Source: JBBQSU01 sp038234815 (GTDB lineage Bacteria > Planctomycetota > Phycisphaerae > Tepidisphaerales > Tepidisphaeraceae). From it: a stretch of DNA of 42,529 bases. A program made the position numbers and the translations under genes. This document shows positions 1 to 8,905 of this stretch, one piece after another (the first letter of the stretch is position 1; each line of letters opens with the position of its first letter). Under the pieces are notes generated by a model. That model was not told where the DNA came from. It did not search any database and was given only the letters and a program-made list of their open reading frames with translations. The stretch is taken from contig JBBQSU010000011.1 of NCBI GenBank assembly GCA_038234815.1, positions 1 through 42,529 on the forward strand, read 5' to 3'.

Positions 1-262
1 AGTTCGATAACCCGCAGAGCATAACCCGCACAACGTCCGGTCGATCGGCCTGTGCGGATTGCAGCAGTTTTATCGACTCGCCGGCGTCATCGTTGACCGC
101 CACCACCGCGACGGTGCTGGGGACGGCGCGCAGGGTATCAATCGCCGACCGCAAATTCGCAGTTTGAATAATCTGCACGCGCGAGGCGCAAATCTGGTGA
201 ATTTGACGCGCGGTACTGGCATCGCTGTTTAATAGCAGCAGGTGTCGAGTCATTAAGTTCAT
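1..262 (-). CDS. Receiver-domain-like protein, N-terminal fragment cut by the window edge
   Basis: Reading the minus strand from an ATG at 260-262 (a second in-frame ATG is at 251-253) gives about 87 residues that stay open to base 1. The start MNLMTRHLLLLNSDAS, then a hydrophobic VAVVAVNDDAG strand and VVRVMLCGLSN, follow the alternation of a response-regulator receiver fold. RVMLCG resembles the strand carrying the conserved Thr/Ser in RpfG-like regulators. The phospho-acceptor is uncertain: the expected aspartate after strand 3 is represented only by the NDD cluster, so this may be a degenerate receiver. Output domains would lie outside the window. The upstream GGGG-rich stretch is a weak ribosome site. 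Function beyond a signalling role is not supported. Confidence 0.5.
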   Translation of the reverse strand, partial: MNLMTRHLLLLNSDASTARQIHQICASRVQIIQTANLRSAIDTLRAVPSTVAVVAVNDDAGESIKLLQSAQADRPDVVRVMLCGLSN

Positions 263-383
263 GGAAAATAACCCCATCATCCTTGGCTTCGTTGCCCCAA
301 ACACATTGGGCAGTGTATGTATCGTTGCGAAGTGGGGGTCACTTGAATGACGGACGGTTTTTTTTCGGGGTCGGGGGCAAAGC

Positions 384-863
384 TCATCCACGCGACGATG
401 AGGTTACGTTGGAGTGCAGTGCTGTAAGAAATGCTTCGGCGACCACTTGCTCGGCGATCACGACCTCGTCAGCCCCGCGGCGCGAGGCCTCCAGTCCGAT
501 CGAAATATACGCGCACCGCGCCAGCACGCGGATCGATGGGTTTAGTTGCTTTGCAATTGTGATAGCAGCCAGCGTTGCCTCGTCGTCCGGCACGGTGATG
601 GCCAGCAGGCTGGATCGCTCGATGCCGGCTCGTTTCAATACTTCGATGTCACTGACGTTCCCACAGATCACCGGGATGCCGGTCGGCAGCAGGCGGTTCA
701 AGATCTGCCGGTTCATTTCGATCACCACATACGGTACAGACCCGACTTTGCACCAGTCCGATACCGCCCGGCCGGGAACGCCAAACCCCGCGATGATGGC
801 ATGGCCCGACAACTTCTCAATCGGTTCTGCCTCGGGCGTGATGGTGGGCTGATCGCGCATCAT
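384..863 (-). CDS. Solitary RCK_N (TrkA-N) NAD-binding domain protein
   Basis: A 159-aa protein consisting almost entirely of one Rossmann-type RCK_N domain. The dinucleotide loop is GFGVPG (GxGxxG) near residue 27, and an acidic residue ends strand 2 (VVIEMN), which in this family favours NAD(H). Later strands read VICGNVSDIEVLKRAGI and SLLAITVPDDEATL, typical of TrkA/KefC/potassium-channel regulatory domains. There is no membrane segment and no RCK_C domain, so it would act as a cytoplasmic regulatory subunit of a K+ channel or transporter encoded elsewhere. Two adjacent ATGs (861-863 and 858-860) are possible starts, with only a weak purine-rich ribosome site. It is 55 bp downstream of nuoD on the same strand and could be co-transcribed. 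Confidence 0.75.
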   Translation of the reverse strand: MMRDQPTITPEAEPIEKLSGHAIIAGFGVPGRAVSDWCKVGSVPYVVIEMNRQILNRLLPTGIPVICGNVSDIEVLKRAGIERSSLLAITVPDDEATLAAITIAKQLNPSIRVLARCAYISIGLEASRRGADEVVIAEQVVAEAFLTALHSNVTSSSRG

Positions 864-917
864 TGCTTTGCTTAAAGCCAGACTTCATCAGACAAATGTC
901 GAAGGAAAGTCCTTCGC

Positions 918-2117
918 CTAGCGGTCTACCTCTCCCATGACGATATCGATTGAGCCGATGATCGCAGGCACGTCGGCCAGCAGCACGTTGCGGCATAACT
1001 GTTCGGTTACGGCCAGATTGACGAAGCTAGGCCCGCGGATTTTCACGCGGTACGGAATCACGCCGCCCTGGCTTTCAATATAAAAGCCCAGATGCCCGCG
1101 CGGGTTTTCATATTCCTTATAGACCTCGCCGGGTTCGACCTTCATATTGCGGGGAATTTTCGCGCGGTGCTGCCCCGGAGGCATCTGTTCGATGCACTGC
1201 CGCAGGATTTTCACACACTGCTTCATTTCGGCCATCTTCACCCAGTAACGATCCCAGCAATCACCGAGCGTGCCCATCCGGCCATCGCCCACACAGACGT
1301 CGAATTCAAGCTTGGGATAAATGCTGTAAGGCCGGTCGCGGCGCAGATCGAAGGGGATGCCGCTTCCGCGGATCATCGGCCCACTTAGCGCGTATTTCAC
1401 CGCGAGGTCTTTGCTCACGACGCCCACGTTGGCCGTGCGCTTGACGAAGATGTGATTGAAACTGAGCAGGTCGTTGTACTCGTCGATCTTCGGCTCGAAG
1501 TAGTCGAGAAATTCGGTGAGCTTTTCGAGGAAGTGGGGCGGCAGGTCCCAGTGAACGCCACCGACGTTGATATAGCTGAGCGTCAGCCGCGCGCCGCAAA
1601 GCTGTTCAAAAAGATCGAGGATGTATTCACGTTCGCGGAACGCGTAAAGAAACGGAGTAAAGGCGCCCATGTCCAGGCCATAGGTGCCGAAAGAAACCAG
1701 GTGCGAAGCGATGCGGTTCAACTCACCGGCCAACACGCGGATGTATTCGGCGCGAAGCGGCACTTCGATCCCGGCCAGTTCTTCCACCGCCATCGCCCAG
1801 GCGTGGTTGTTGTTCATGGCCGCCAGATAGTCCAGGCGGTCGGTGTAGCCCACATATTGATAATACGCCAGATTTTCGGCGATTTTTTCCTTGCTTCGAT
1901 GCAGATATCCCAGGTGCGGCACGGCCTCAAGCACCATCTCGCCGTCTGTCCGCAGAACCACGCGCAGGACGCCGTGCGTGCTGGGGTGTTGAGGCCCCAT
2001 GTTCACCAGCATCTCTTCGGATTGTACGTCCACGGTCTCGTCAAGCGCGCCCGGCGCGATGGCGTAAGCGAAGGTTTGCAGGTTGGGATCAGAACTGGGC
2101 GTAGCGGAAATCGACAT
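918..2117 (-). CDS. nuoD: NADH-quinone oxidoreductase subunit D (complex I 49-kDa subunit)
   Basis: This 399-aa protein matches NuoD over its whole length. It begins the core with EEMLVNMGPQHPSTHGVLR, follows with HLGYLHRSKEKIAENL and FVKRTANVGVVS, and ends with the family-typical MGEVDR. NuoD forms part of the quinone-binding cavity of the complex I peripheral arm. The reading frame stays open to 2270, but the ATG at 2117 is preferred because AAGAGGA lies just upstream and the extra 51 residues look like non-coding translation. Unusually, it is not next to nuoB, nuoC or nuoH. It sits between hppA and an RCK_N gene. The common HRG position is HRS here, a mild change. Confidence 0.93.
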   Translation of the reverse strand: MSISATPSSDPNLQTFAYAIAPGALDETVDVQSEEMLVNMGPQHPSTHGVLRVVLRTDGEMVLEAVPHLGYLHRSKEKIAENLAYYQYVGYTDRLDYLAAMNNNHAWAMAVEELAGIEVPLRAEYIRVLAGELNRIASHLVSFGTYGLDMGAFTPFLYAFREREYILDLFEQLCGARLTLSYINVGGVHWDLPPHFLEKLTEFLDYFEPKIDEYNDLLSFNHIFVKRTANVGVVSKDLAVKYALSGPMIRGSGIPFDLRRDRPYSIYPKLEFDVCVGDGRMGTLGDCWDRYWVKMAEMKQCVKILRQCIEQMPPGQHRAKIPRNMKVEPGEVYKEYENPRGHLGFYIESQGGVIPYRVKIRGPSFVNLAVTEQLCRNVLLADVPAIIGSIDIVMGEVDR

Positions 2118-2286
2118 AAGCCTTCGGTCCTCTTGCTGGAAGGCCCAGATTGTAGGACATCCCGGCGGCCAATGCCACGGCCGCGGCAGTACCGACCCCA
2201 CTTTTGGTGCAAACATCCCGGGTTCGTTCACAGGCTTGCAGCTCGGATTTTGATGGGGCTGAGAAGGCACGCTAAGACAAAAAGCA

Positions 2287-2315
2287 AAGCCCGCAGACGG
2301 TTAGTCTGCGGGCTT
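2287..2315 (-). terminator. Intrinsic terminator downstream of hppA
   Basis: A perfect inverted repeat (AGCCCGCAGAC at 2288-2298, GTCTGCGGGCT at 2304-2314, 5-nt loop, plus one A-T pair) lies about 40 bp past the hppA stop codon. Read on the minus strand, the stem is followed by TTTGCTTTTTG, so it fits a rho-independent terminator for hppA. It separates hppA from nuoD, implying that nuoD has its own promoter within 2118-2286. Confidence 0.85.
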
Positions 2316-2353
2316 AATGCAATGTGGAAGGATAGACCTTTTGGCCCGATGGC

Positions 2354-4957
2354 TTAAGCGTCCAGTCCCGTCCTGCGTTTGGACTGCCAAATCGCCCAAC
2401 CAATGAGCAGCACGGTGGCCAGGATGACCGCCAGGCGCACGGCCATGTTTCCGCCGTCGGTCGGCAGAGCCTTGACCGCGTCGGGGCTGAGATTGTGGCC
2501 GGCATTCACCGTGTTCACCACCTGCTTGTCGAAGGCGAGCATGAGCGGCACGCTTAGCACCGCCACCATGTTCATCACCTTCAAGAGGGGGTTAACGGCC
2601 GGGCCGGCGGTGTCCTTCAGAGGATCACCCACGGTATCGCCCGTAACGGCGGCCTTGTGCTTCTCAGAGCCTTTGCCCGTGTTGGCGGCGCGGTCGCGGG
2701 GTTCATCCTCGACCATCTTCTTGGCGTTATCCCAGGCACCGCCGGCGTTGCACATGAAGCTGGCGAGCAACTGGCCGGCGACGATCGATCCGCCGAGGAA
2801 TCCGGCCAGGCCGATCGGGCCGAGGAAATAGCCAACGAGGATTGGCGTGAACACGCCAAGCACCGCAGGACCGATCAGTTCCTTCTGAGCGGCGCTGGTG
2901 CAGATATCAACAACCCGGCCGTAGTCGGGCTTTTTCGTGCCGGCCCAGATGGCCTTGTCACGGAACTGCACGCGGCATTCGTTGACGATCAGATACGCTG
3001 CGCGTCCGACGGCGCGAATCAGCATCGAACTGAAGAGGAACGGCACCGCTCCGCCGATGATCATGCCCACCAGCAATTTAGGTGAGCTGACGTTGAGCAG
3101 ACCGGCGACGTTATTGAACACGGTCAGCGGGAGAGCCTTGTCTTCCCCGCCGCCACCGGAGCCGATCACCGTGATGAACGAGGCGTAAAGCGAGACGGCC
3201 GCGATAACGGCCGAACCGATTGCCACGCCCTTGGTCACGGCCTTGGTGGTGTTGCCCACCGCGTCCAGGTCGGACAGGATTTGTCGCGATTCCTTGAGGT
3301 GGGCTTCGTTTTTGATGAGTTTGCCATCAACTTCAAAACCCATTTCGGCGATGCCGTTGGCGTTGTCGGCGATCGGGCCGAATACGTCCATCGACACGGT
3401 ATTGCCTGTGAGTGTGAGCATTCCGATACCGCACATGGCCACGCCATAGGCGATAAAGATCGGGTTCACGACGTCCATCGTGGTGGAGTAGATCATCACC
3501 GATCCGAAGATCGCGACGCACAACACCAGGGCCGTCCAGACGGCTGATTCATAACCGACGGCAAAGCCTTCGATGATGGTCGTGCCGTCGCCGGTTTCCG
3601 TGGCCCGCTTGATGCCTTTCACCGGCTCATATTCAGTGCCAGTGAAATACTCTGTGATTTTGTTAAGCGCGATGCAGAGGAGGATGCCGATGAAGCATGT
3701 CCACGCCGGGCGCATGTCCAGGCCGCTCTGCCCGAAGTTCGCCCAGGCAGGCAGAGCCTCAATGTTTTTCATCACGTCGTGCGAGACGTTCTCGTAGGTA
3801 AAGCGCAGGTAGTACCAGCCCAGCACAATGAACCCGATCACCGAGATCATCGAACCGATCAGGAAGCCCTTGTTGATCTGCTTCATCGCTTCGCCGACGC
3901 TGCCTTTATCGCCAGCGCGGACGGTATAAGTGCTGATGATCGACCCGATCACGCCGATTGCGCGAACCAGGATCGGAAACATCACGCCCTTATGTCCGAA
4001 GCTCGCCCAGCCAAGAATCATGGCCGCGACGATGGTGACTTCATAACTTTCAAAGATGTCGGCGGCCATGCCGGCGCAGTCACCGACGTTGTCGCCGACG
4101 TTGTCAGCGATGGTGGCAGCGTTGCGGGGGTCATCTTCAGGAATGTCTTTTTCGACCTTGCCAACCAGGTCGGCACCGACGTCGGCGGCCTTGGTATAGA
4201 TGCCGCCGCCCACTCGCATGAACAGAGCCAGCAGGGTTCCACCGAAGCCGAAGCCGAGCAGGGCTTCATAAGCATGTTCGCCATACATCATGAAGATGAC
4301 GGTTCCGCCAAGCAGGCCCAGGCCGTCGGTCATCATGCCCGTGATGGTGCCCGAACGATAGCCCAGCATCAGGGCCTTGCCGAAACCAACCGGCGCGGCC
4401 GCGGCCACACGCAGGTTGCCGGTGGTGGCCATGCGCATACCGACAAAGCCGACCAGCGCGCTGAAGACCGCGCCCATGAGGAACGCCCAGGCGCGGCCGA
4501 TCGAATAATGCAGCACGTTCTCGCCGCCGGCGCTGTACTTACTCAAAAACAGCACGCCAACGAGGATCACGATCAACACGCCGACGACTTTCATCTGCCG
4601 AGCGAGATAGGCATTGGCGCCTTCACGGATGGCGGCGGCGATAGCCTTCATTTTCGCTGTGCCTTGATCGGCACCCACCACCTGCCCGACGAGCAAGCCG
4701 GCATAAGCCAGCGCTGCCAGAGCCACACCCAGCGAGCAGAAAAGCGCGACGCGCTCACCACTGCTGAAATGCGGGTCGGTCAAAAACGAAAAATAGTTGA
4801 ACCCTCTGGCCTCAAGGGCAGGGGTTTCCGAGGGGGTGAGTTTCGGCAATTCCTGCCCGAAACTGCTGTACACCAATCCGCCAGCAAATAGTGCCAGCAG
4901 GACAATGAGGATTTTTACCCCGTTTTTACGGGGTTTACCTCGACTCGCGCGGATCAT
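2354..4957 (-). CDS. hppA: Membrane-bound ion-translocating pyrophosphatase, K+-independent H+-pump type by motif
   Basis: This 867-aa polytopic protein couples pyrophosphate hydrolysis to cation export across the cytoplasmic membrane. The pyrophosphate site is plain: ADVGADLVGKVEKDIPEDD and the following DNVGDNVGDCAGMAADIFE (about residues 255-305), and near the C-terminus CNAGGAWDNAKK and TGDTVGDPLKDTAGPA. The segment GNTTKAVTKG places a Lys at about residue 572 and a Thr three positions on. This is the combination known for K+-independent H+-pyrophosphatases; K+-dependent ones carry Ala there. The start is secure: ATG at 4957 follows GGAGG. The N-terminus adds a hydrophobic segment and a roughly 40-residue linker before the conserved core. 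It is monocistronic, with a terminator at 2287-2315. Confidence 0.95.
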   Translation of the reverse strand: MIRASRGKPRKNGVKILIVLLALFAGGLVYSSFGQELPKLTPSETPALEARGFNYFSFLTDPHFSSGERVALFCSLGVALAALAYAGLLVGQVVGADQGTAKMKAIAAAIREGANAYLARQMKVVGVLIVILVGVLFLSKYSAGGENVLHYSIGRAWAFLMGAVFSALVGFVGMRMATTGNLRVAAAAPVGFGKALMLGYRSGTITGMMTDGLGLLGGTVIFMMYGEHAYEALLGFGFGGTLLALFMRVGGGIYTKAADVGADLVGKVEKDIPEDDPRNAATIADNVGDNVGDCAGMAADIFESYEVTIVAAMILGWASFGHKGVMFPILVRAIGVIGSIISTYTVRAGDKGSVGEAMKQINKGFLIGSMISVIGFIVLGWYYLRFTYENVSHDVMKNIEALPAWANFGQSGLDMRPAWTCFIGILLCIALNKITEYFTGTEYEPVKGIKRATETGDGTTIIEGFAVGYESAVWTALVLCVAIFGSVMIYSTTMDVVNPIFIAYGVAMCGIGMLTLTGNTVSMDVFGPIADNANGIAEMGFEVDGKLIKNEAHLKESRQILSDLDAVGNTTKAVTKGVAIGSAVIAAVSLYASFITVIGSGGGGEDKALPLTVFNNVAGLLNVSSPKLLVGMIIGGAVPFLFSSMLIRAVGRAAYLIVNECRVQFRDKAIWAGTKKPDYGRVVDICTSAAQKELIGPAVLGVFTPILVGYFLGPIGLAGFLGGSIVAGQLLASFMCNAGGAWDNAKKMVEDEPRDRAANTGKGSEKHKAAVTGDTVGDPLKDTAGPAVNPLLKVMNMVAVLSVPLMLAFDKQVVNTVNAGHNLSPDAVKALPTDGGNMAVRLAVILATVLLIGWAIWQSKRRTGLDA

Positions 4958-5011
4958 AAGGCCTCCAGAACATGGGTAGAAGATTGAACTTGGTAAATCG
5001 AACGCGGGAGC

Positions 5012-5039
5012 ATTCTAGCGATAACGGGACTGGCGCTAA
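5012..5039 (-). promoter_or_regulatory. Candidate sigma-70-like promoter for hppA
   Basis: On the minus strand a good -10 hexamer TAGAAT (5012-5017) lies 16 bp from a poor -35 (TTAGCG, 5034-5039), about 55 bp upstream of the hppA ATG. Only the -10 is convincing. I see no other gene or clear structure in the surrounding intergenic stretch 4958-5213. Confidence 0.25.
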
Positions 5040-5213
5040 TGGTTAGGCAGTAAAATCATGGTTTATCACACTTGCCGTGTCGTTTGTGCTTGTCGATCCC
5101 GTTTTTTGCCGTTGCTCCATTGACAAGCCGGGATATTACACGGCCAAAGGGAAATTACCCATTTGGGCCTGCGCCAGCGACAAGCACCGGGCGAGGCTGC
5201 GTGTGCCGATGAA

Positions 5214-6734
5214 CTATGGATTGAGTTTTTGCAGGCGTTGGGCGCCGCGAGCAATGTAGGCTTCGTACTCCTCACGGTCCTCATTGCTATAGTGCCCGCC
5301 CCGAGCCTGGATCGCGATCTGCTTCGAGGCCTGAAGCAGTGTGGCCAGCTTCTGGTCCGACATCTTCAGCAATTCTTCGGTCGATGGCACCACGCGGTCG
5401 GGGAAGAGCACGGGAATGGCTTCAGGCTCGATGTAATACCGCACGACCAGCGCCGCCCAATGCCGCACGGCCTGCTGATAGTTTGCGATCACGCTCTTTT
5501 TCAGATCTGCCAGCGAATTTTCAGGAGCGGTCCGCAGGCGTAGATAATCGGCATCGGCCTGGAGGTGATAGACCTGGGCATCAAGCTGATCCATGTGGGC
5601 GATGTATTGGGCGTGGCTGTTGGCGTAGGAACCTTGTAAGTGATATTCGTATTCGTCCTTGGCAGCTTTGGCCAACCGAGCCGATCGGTCATAGCTGAAC
5701 AAAGCCTTGTCCAGTGAGGCCGGATCGTTGGGGACGCGCTCCGCGGCGAAGGAGCCTGCGGCCACTTCAAGCGAATTCTTCTCTGCCGGAACCGGCGCGC
5801 CGAAGCCGAGCAGTTCTTTCTGCCGGCCGAATTCCCATTCTTCTTCCGACCAGTTCTTCAAAGCCAGCGCCGGCCGCGAATGAATCACCGATTCGCTGAG
5901 CTGCGCGTGCGTCTGCTTCCCCAGCACCTGAAGCATCTGCGACCGCTTATAGTAATTGTACGCGATAGCGAACGGGCTGACGCCGGTTTTGTATGGCTCA
6001 AACGGCTTTAAGAACTGCATTTCCGATCCGTCGTACCAGTCAGCCGACGCCGGCACGTTCGCCGGCCGGGGATGCGTGGGGGAGAGCAGGTTGGCCAGGA
6101 CATTGCCATCGGCATCGACGATGGAATCGATTTCCAGCCGCCGCCAGGACGGGTCGTCGCGGTTGAGTTTTTGCCGCGAGGCGTGGGGCATCGATTCTTC
6201 TCGCACGCGCCGGCGGTAATAGGCTTTTTCGGAACTGTTTCCCAGCTTGTCGAAATAAATCTGCGCTATCGAATAGATGATATTGATGTCGTCTGGCCGC
6301 TCGGCGTCGACGTTGTGCAGGTAGTCGATCGCGTCGAGGATGGTGGTGTATTTATTGGCCAGGCTGGCCATCTGCACCGAGATGTTGTAGGCCTTGTTCC
6401 AGGACTGGAAAATGTGGACCGTATCGAATTCGGGCTGAAGCAGCCGAATCCACTCGATGCGCGTGTCGAAACCTTCGAGATTTTTTTCCTGTTTCTGTTG
6501 TTCGGATTGTGTCCAAAGCACCATCACCAGCGGGCCGCGCAATCCCCCCAGGAGCAGGGCCAGCGCGAAACTATTCATGCTGGAAAGTGAAGTCCTGCGG
6601 GAGCCGGCGGTGGCTCCGCGGCCCGTGTTGGATGCGTTTTCCCGCTTGATCTCGGCTAATTGTCTGACCAGCCCTGCGCAAAGCAGCGACACGACCAGCG
6701 TAATGACGATGGCGATCCGGCTCTGCTTTTTCAC
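5214..6734 (-). CDS. Membrane-anchored helical-repeat protein of an ABC-2 cassette, function unknown
   Basis: A 506-aa protein beginning MKKQSRIAIVITLVVSLLCA, a membrane anchor, followed near residues 53-75 by a second hydrophobic stretch (SFALALLLGGLRGPLVMVLW). The remainder is soluble and rich in helical, TPR-like segments with many Tyr and Trp residues (for example TVHIFQSWNKAYNISVQMAS). I do not recognise a named domain. The start is GTG at 6732-6734, with a perfect AAGGAGGT ribosome site inside the end of the preceding permease gene. The stop of that gene overlaps this start by 4 bases (GTGA). Tight coupling suggests an accessory subunit of the ABC transporter encoded just upstream. Confidence 0.7.
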   Translation of the reverse strand: MKKQSRIAIVITLVVSLLCAGLVRQLAEIKRENASNTGRGATAGSRRTSLSSMNSFALALLLGGLRGPLVMVLWTQSEQQKQEKNLEGFDTRIEWIRLLQPEFDTVHIFQSWNKAYNISVQMASLANKYTTILDAIDYLHNVDAERPDDINIIYSIAQIYFDKLGNSSEKAYYRRRVREESMPHASRQKLNRDDPSWRRLEIDSIVDADGNVLANLLSPTHPRPANVPASADWYDGSEMQFLKPFEPYKTGVSPFAIAYNYYKRSQMLQVLGKQTHAQLSESVIHSRPALALKNWSEEEWEFGRQKELLGFGAPVPAEKNSLEVAAGSFAAERVPNDPASLDKALFSYDRSARLAKAAKDEYEYHLQGSYANSHAQYIAHMDQLDAQVYHLQADADYLRLRTAPENSLADLKKSVIANYQQAVRHWAALVVRYYIEPEAIPVLFPDRVVPSTEELLKMSDQKLATLLQASKQIAIQARGGHYSNEDREEYEAYIARGAQRLQKLNP

Positions 6735-8860
6735 GGTGCCACCTCCTTATACTTCAACAGAATAAATGCCAGGACCGCAGTCGGGAGGGCAAAGGATCCG
6801 ATCACGCTCAGGGCTTCCAGCAGACGTACCCAGGGGATGAGCAGGCCCTGATCGATGTCGTCGGTCGCGGGGAAGCGCTCGACATCGGGCAGCACCTTGG
6901 CCAGGCCATTGAGCGCGCGGGTGAGCGTTTCGACCGACGTGCTGATGGTTCGCGCGACCGGCGGGCTGCTGCCGGGGAACCAGGTATTGACCACCTCGTG
7001 GCCGATCCCGCTCGTCAGCGAATCCTGCAATTGCATCACGCCCCAGCGGCCCAGCAATATCACCAGCGTCAGCACGATCGCGATCGGCCAGGAGACGAAC
7101 GTGCTACAGAAAATTGATATCGTGATGACCAGCACGGACATCAGCCACAGGATCAACATGCTCTTGAGCAGGTTGACTGCAAAGCTGCCCTGTCGAGCGA
7201 CCACGCCGAAGGATTGATCGCCGAGGGTGATCCATTGGCCGTCGCTCTGACAGCGGATGACCAGATCGAAGCTCCCGCCTTCCGTCTCTTGTGCCGGCAC
7301 GGTGAAAAAGGCCAGCCGGCGAGATTCGGGGGTGAGGGGGATGGCAGACCCGAGCTGGCCGGTCTTGCTGTTGCGGGTTTGCACGGTCAGCCGGGTGGCC
7401 GCGTCGTCGGACATGTCCTCGTCCCCGCCTCGCTCGATGGCGATGCGGGCTTCCATCGGCACGCGGCCATCATTGCCGGCCTTTACCGGCAAATTGTCGT
7501 AATGATAAACCGCCACGGCCCCGCGACCATCCTTGCGACCCCGGAGTTGCTGCCCACTCGTGCCAAATCGGCCTTGAAAACTCATGGGGAGCAGTTGGGT
7601 GGGATCGTTTGGATTGGCTGCGGACCGGAGGATCCTGGGAGGGACATCAGGCCGGGTGGGGGGGATGATCAGTCGGACCGAATCCGGCACGATGCCATAT
7701 TCCAACCCATTGCCCAGCCCAGTCAGACGCACATAAAACCGCTTAAGCTGTGCAGGGGTGCTGGCCGAGATTTTGCCCAGCGCCCCCGGATCAATAGGAA
7801 ACTGCACTGTTGTATTGGGGGCTTCCAGCAGGGCTGGATGCCCGCCATTGACCTGCTCGGCTGGAAGCATCACTTCGCCATGAGCATCGACGATATCGAC
7901 TTGGACGGTGGGGTCTTGAGCCATCGCGTCGGGCGATCGCCAGGGCTGCGTTGCGGCGCGAAGCGGGCTGGGAATGAACGGCCGCGTGGCCGGGGCAGTC
8001 TCGGTCGGGGGCGCAGTGGACTTTCGATAATCCAGTCGGGCCAGCACGATTAGCCCAGCGGCACCGGGGGCAGCGTTTGGCTCGCCCGGAGGCGTGAGAT
8101 CGGCATCGGTCACGTCAAACGGGATCATCACCGACTGCTCGGAATTTCCACCTGTCATCCAGCGTTTGTCGCTGGCCGGATCGGGCAATTCGGCGAAAAA
8201 TTGCAGGCTTTGCGCGTGTTCCACCGAGCGGGCAGTCAGCAAGCCTTCATTGACATAATGCTCGAGGGTGCGGCGATTGGTCTGTTCGATCGCGCCGGCG
8301 GCCAGCCGTTGGCGGATGTCACGTTCGAGTTTCATCGACCGCAGTTTTAGATAGCCGAGCGAAAAAAGCCCCATGATGACCAGGATGGCCGCAGACACGC
8401 GGACAAACCCAAGAATCTTGCCCAGAACGATTTCCAGGCGGGTGGTCGGCTTGGTAACGATCGTATAAATAACGCGATTTTCGATTTCCTTGGGCAGATT
8501 TGTACAGGCCAGGATGATGGTGGTGATGACCAGCAGGGTTGCGGTGGCGAAGAGGCAAAACTTGGTGGTCTGGTAGATCGCGTCTTGTTCATCGACGGGA
8601 TGCTGCAATTGAGAGACGATGACGACGCCGAGAATGGCCAGCGGGGTAATCCAGAGGACGCGCCTGCGGATGGATTCATCGAACGACACGCCGGAAATTG
8701 CCCAGACCCGGGACGCGCTAAAGCGCAGCACGTCAGAGAGGCCAAAACCGAGCAATCCCACCACGACGATCACGCCGGCCAGCACCCATTCAAGGTTTGC
8801 TTCGAGAAATGCCGGGATGGAGAGGGCAACAAAATCCATATCGGTGATGGGTTCGATCAT
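6731..8860 (-). CDS. ABC-2 type transporter permease with large extracytoplasmic domain
   Basis: About 709 aa. Four N-terminal hydrophobic segments include FLEANLEWVLAGVIVVVGLL and LFATATLLVITTIILACT. The stretch ENRVIYTIVTKPTTRLEIVL and then GKILGFVRVSAAILVIMGLF are typical of ABC-2 permeases. A roughly 350-residue soluble domain follows, then C-terminal membrane segments (residues about 560-620 and at the very end). It pairs with the ATPase at 8906-9796 and is translationally coupled to the next gene by a 4-base overlap. The frame is open to a TTG at 8893. I chose ATG 8860; ATG 8839 is also possible, and none has a clear Shine-Dalgarno. Substrate unknown; polymer, lipid or drug export are all possible. 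Confidence 0.8.
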   Translation of the reverse strand: MIEPITDMDFVALSIPAFLEANLEWVLAGVIVVVGLLGFGLSDVLRFSASRVWAISGVSFDESIRRRVLWITPLAILGVVIVSQLQHPVDEQDAIYQTTKFCLFATATLLVITTIILACTNLPKEIENRVIYTIVTKPTTRLEIVLGKILGFVRVSAAILVIMGLFSLGYLKLRSMKLERDIRQRLAAGAIEQTNRRTLEHYVNEGLLTARSVEHAQSLQFFAELPDPASDKRWMTGGNSEQSVMIPFDVTDADLTPPGEPNAAPGAAGLIVLARLDYRKSTAPPTETAPATRPFIPSPLRAATQPWRSPDAMAQDPTVQVDIVDAHGEVMLPAEQVNGGHPALLEAPNTTVQFPIDPGALGKISASTPAQLKRFYVRLTGLGNGLEYGIVPDSVRLIIPPTRPDVPPRILRSAANPNDPTQLLPMSFQGRFGTSGQQLRGRKDGRGAVAVYHYDNLPVKAGNDGRVPMEARIAIERGGDEDMSDDAATRLTVQTRNSKTGQLGSAIPLTPESRRLAFFTVPAQETEGGSFDLVIRCQSDGQWITLGDQSFGVVARQGSFAVNLLKSMLILWLMSVLVITISIFCSTFVSWPIAIVLTLVILLGRWGVMQLQDSLTSGIGHEVVNTWFPGSSPPVARTISTSVETLTRALNGLAKVLPDVERFPATDDIDQGLLIPWVRLLEALSVIGSFALPTAVLAFILLKYKEVAP

Positions 8861-8905
8861 TCGACGGGCCGGTTCAGACCAGAACGCCGCCAAAAAAACG
8901 ATGGC

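Noticed and set aside
1452..2357. 301-codon plus-strand open frame opposite nuoD
   Set aside because: It is antisense to a well-conserved gene; the open frame follows from the high GC codon usage of nuoD.
3779..4891. 370-codon plus-strand open frame opposite hppA
   Set aside because: Antisense to the pyrophosphatase; His/Asp/Gln-rich composition typical of reverse-frame translation.
5120..5139. TTGACA followed by TATTAC as a plus-strand promoter
   Set aside because: Spacing is only 8 bp and no plus-strand gene follows.
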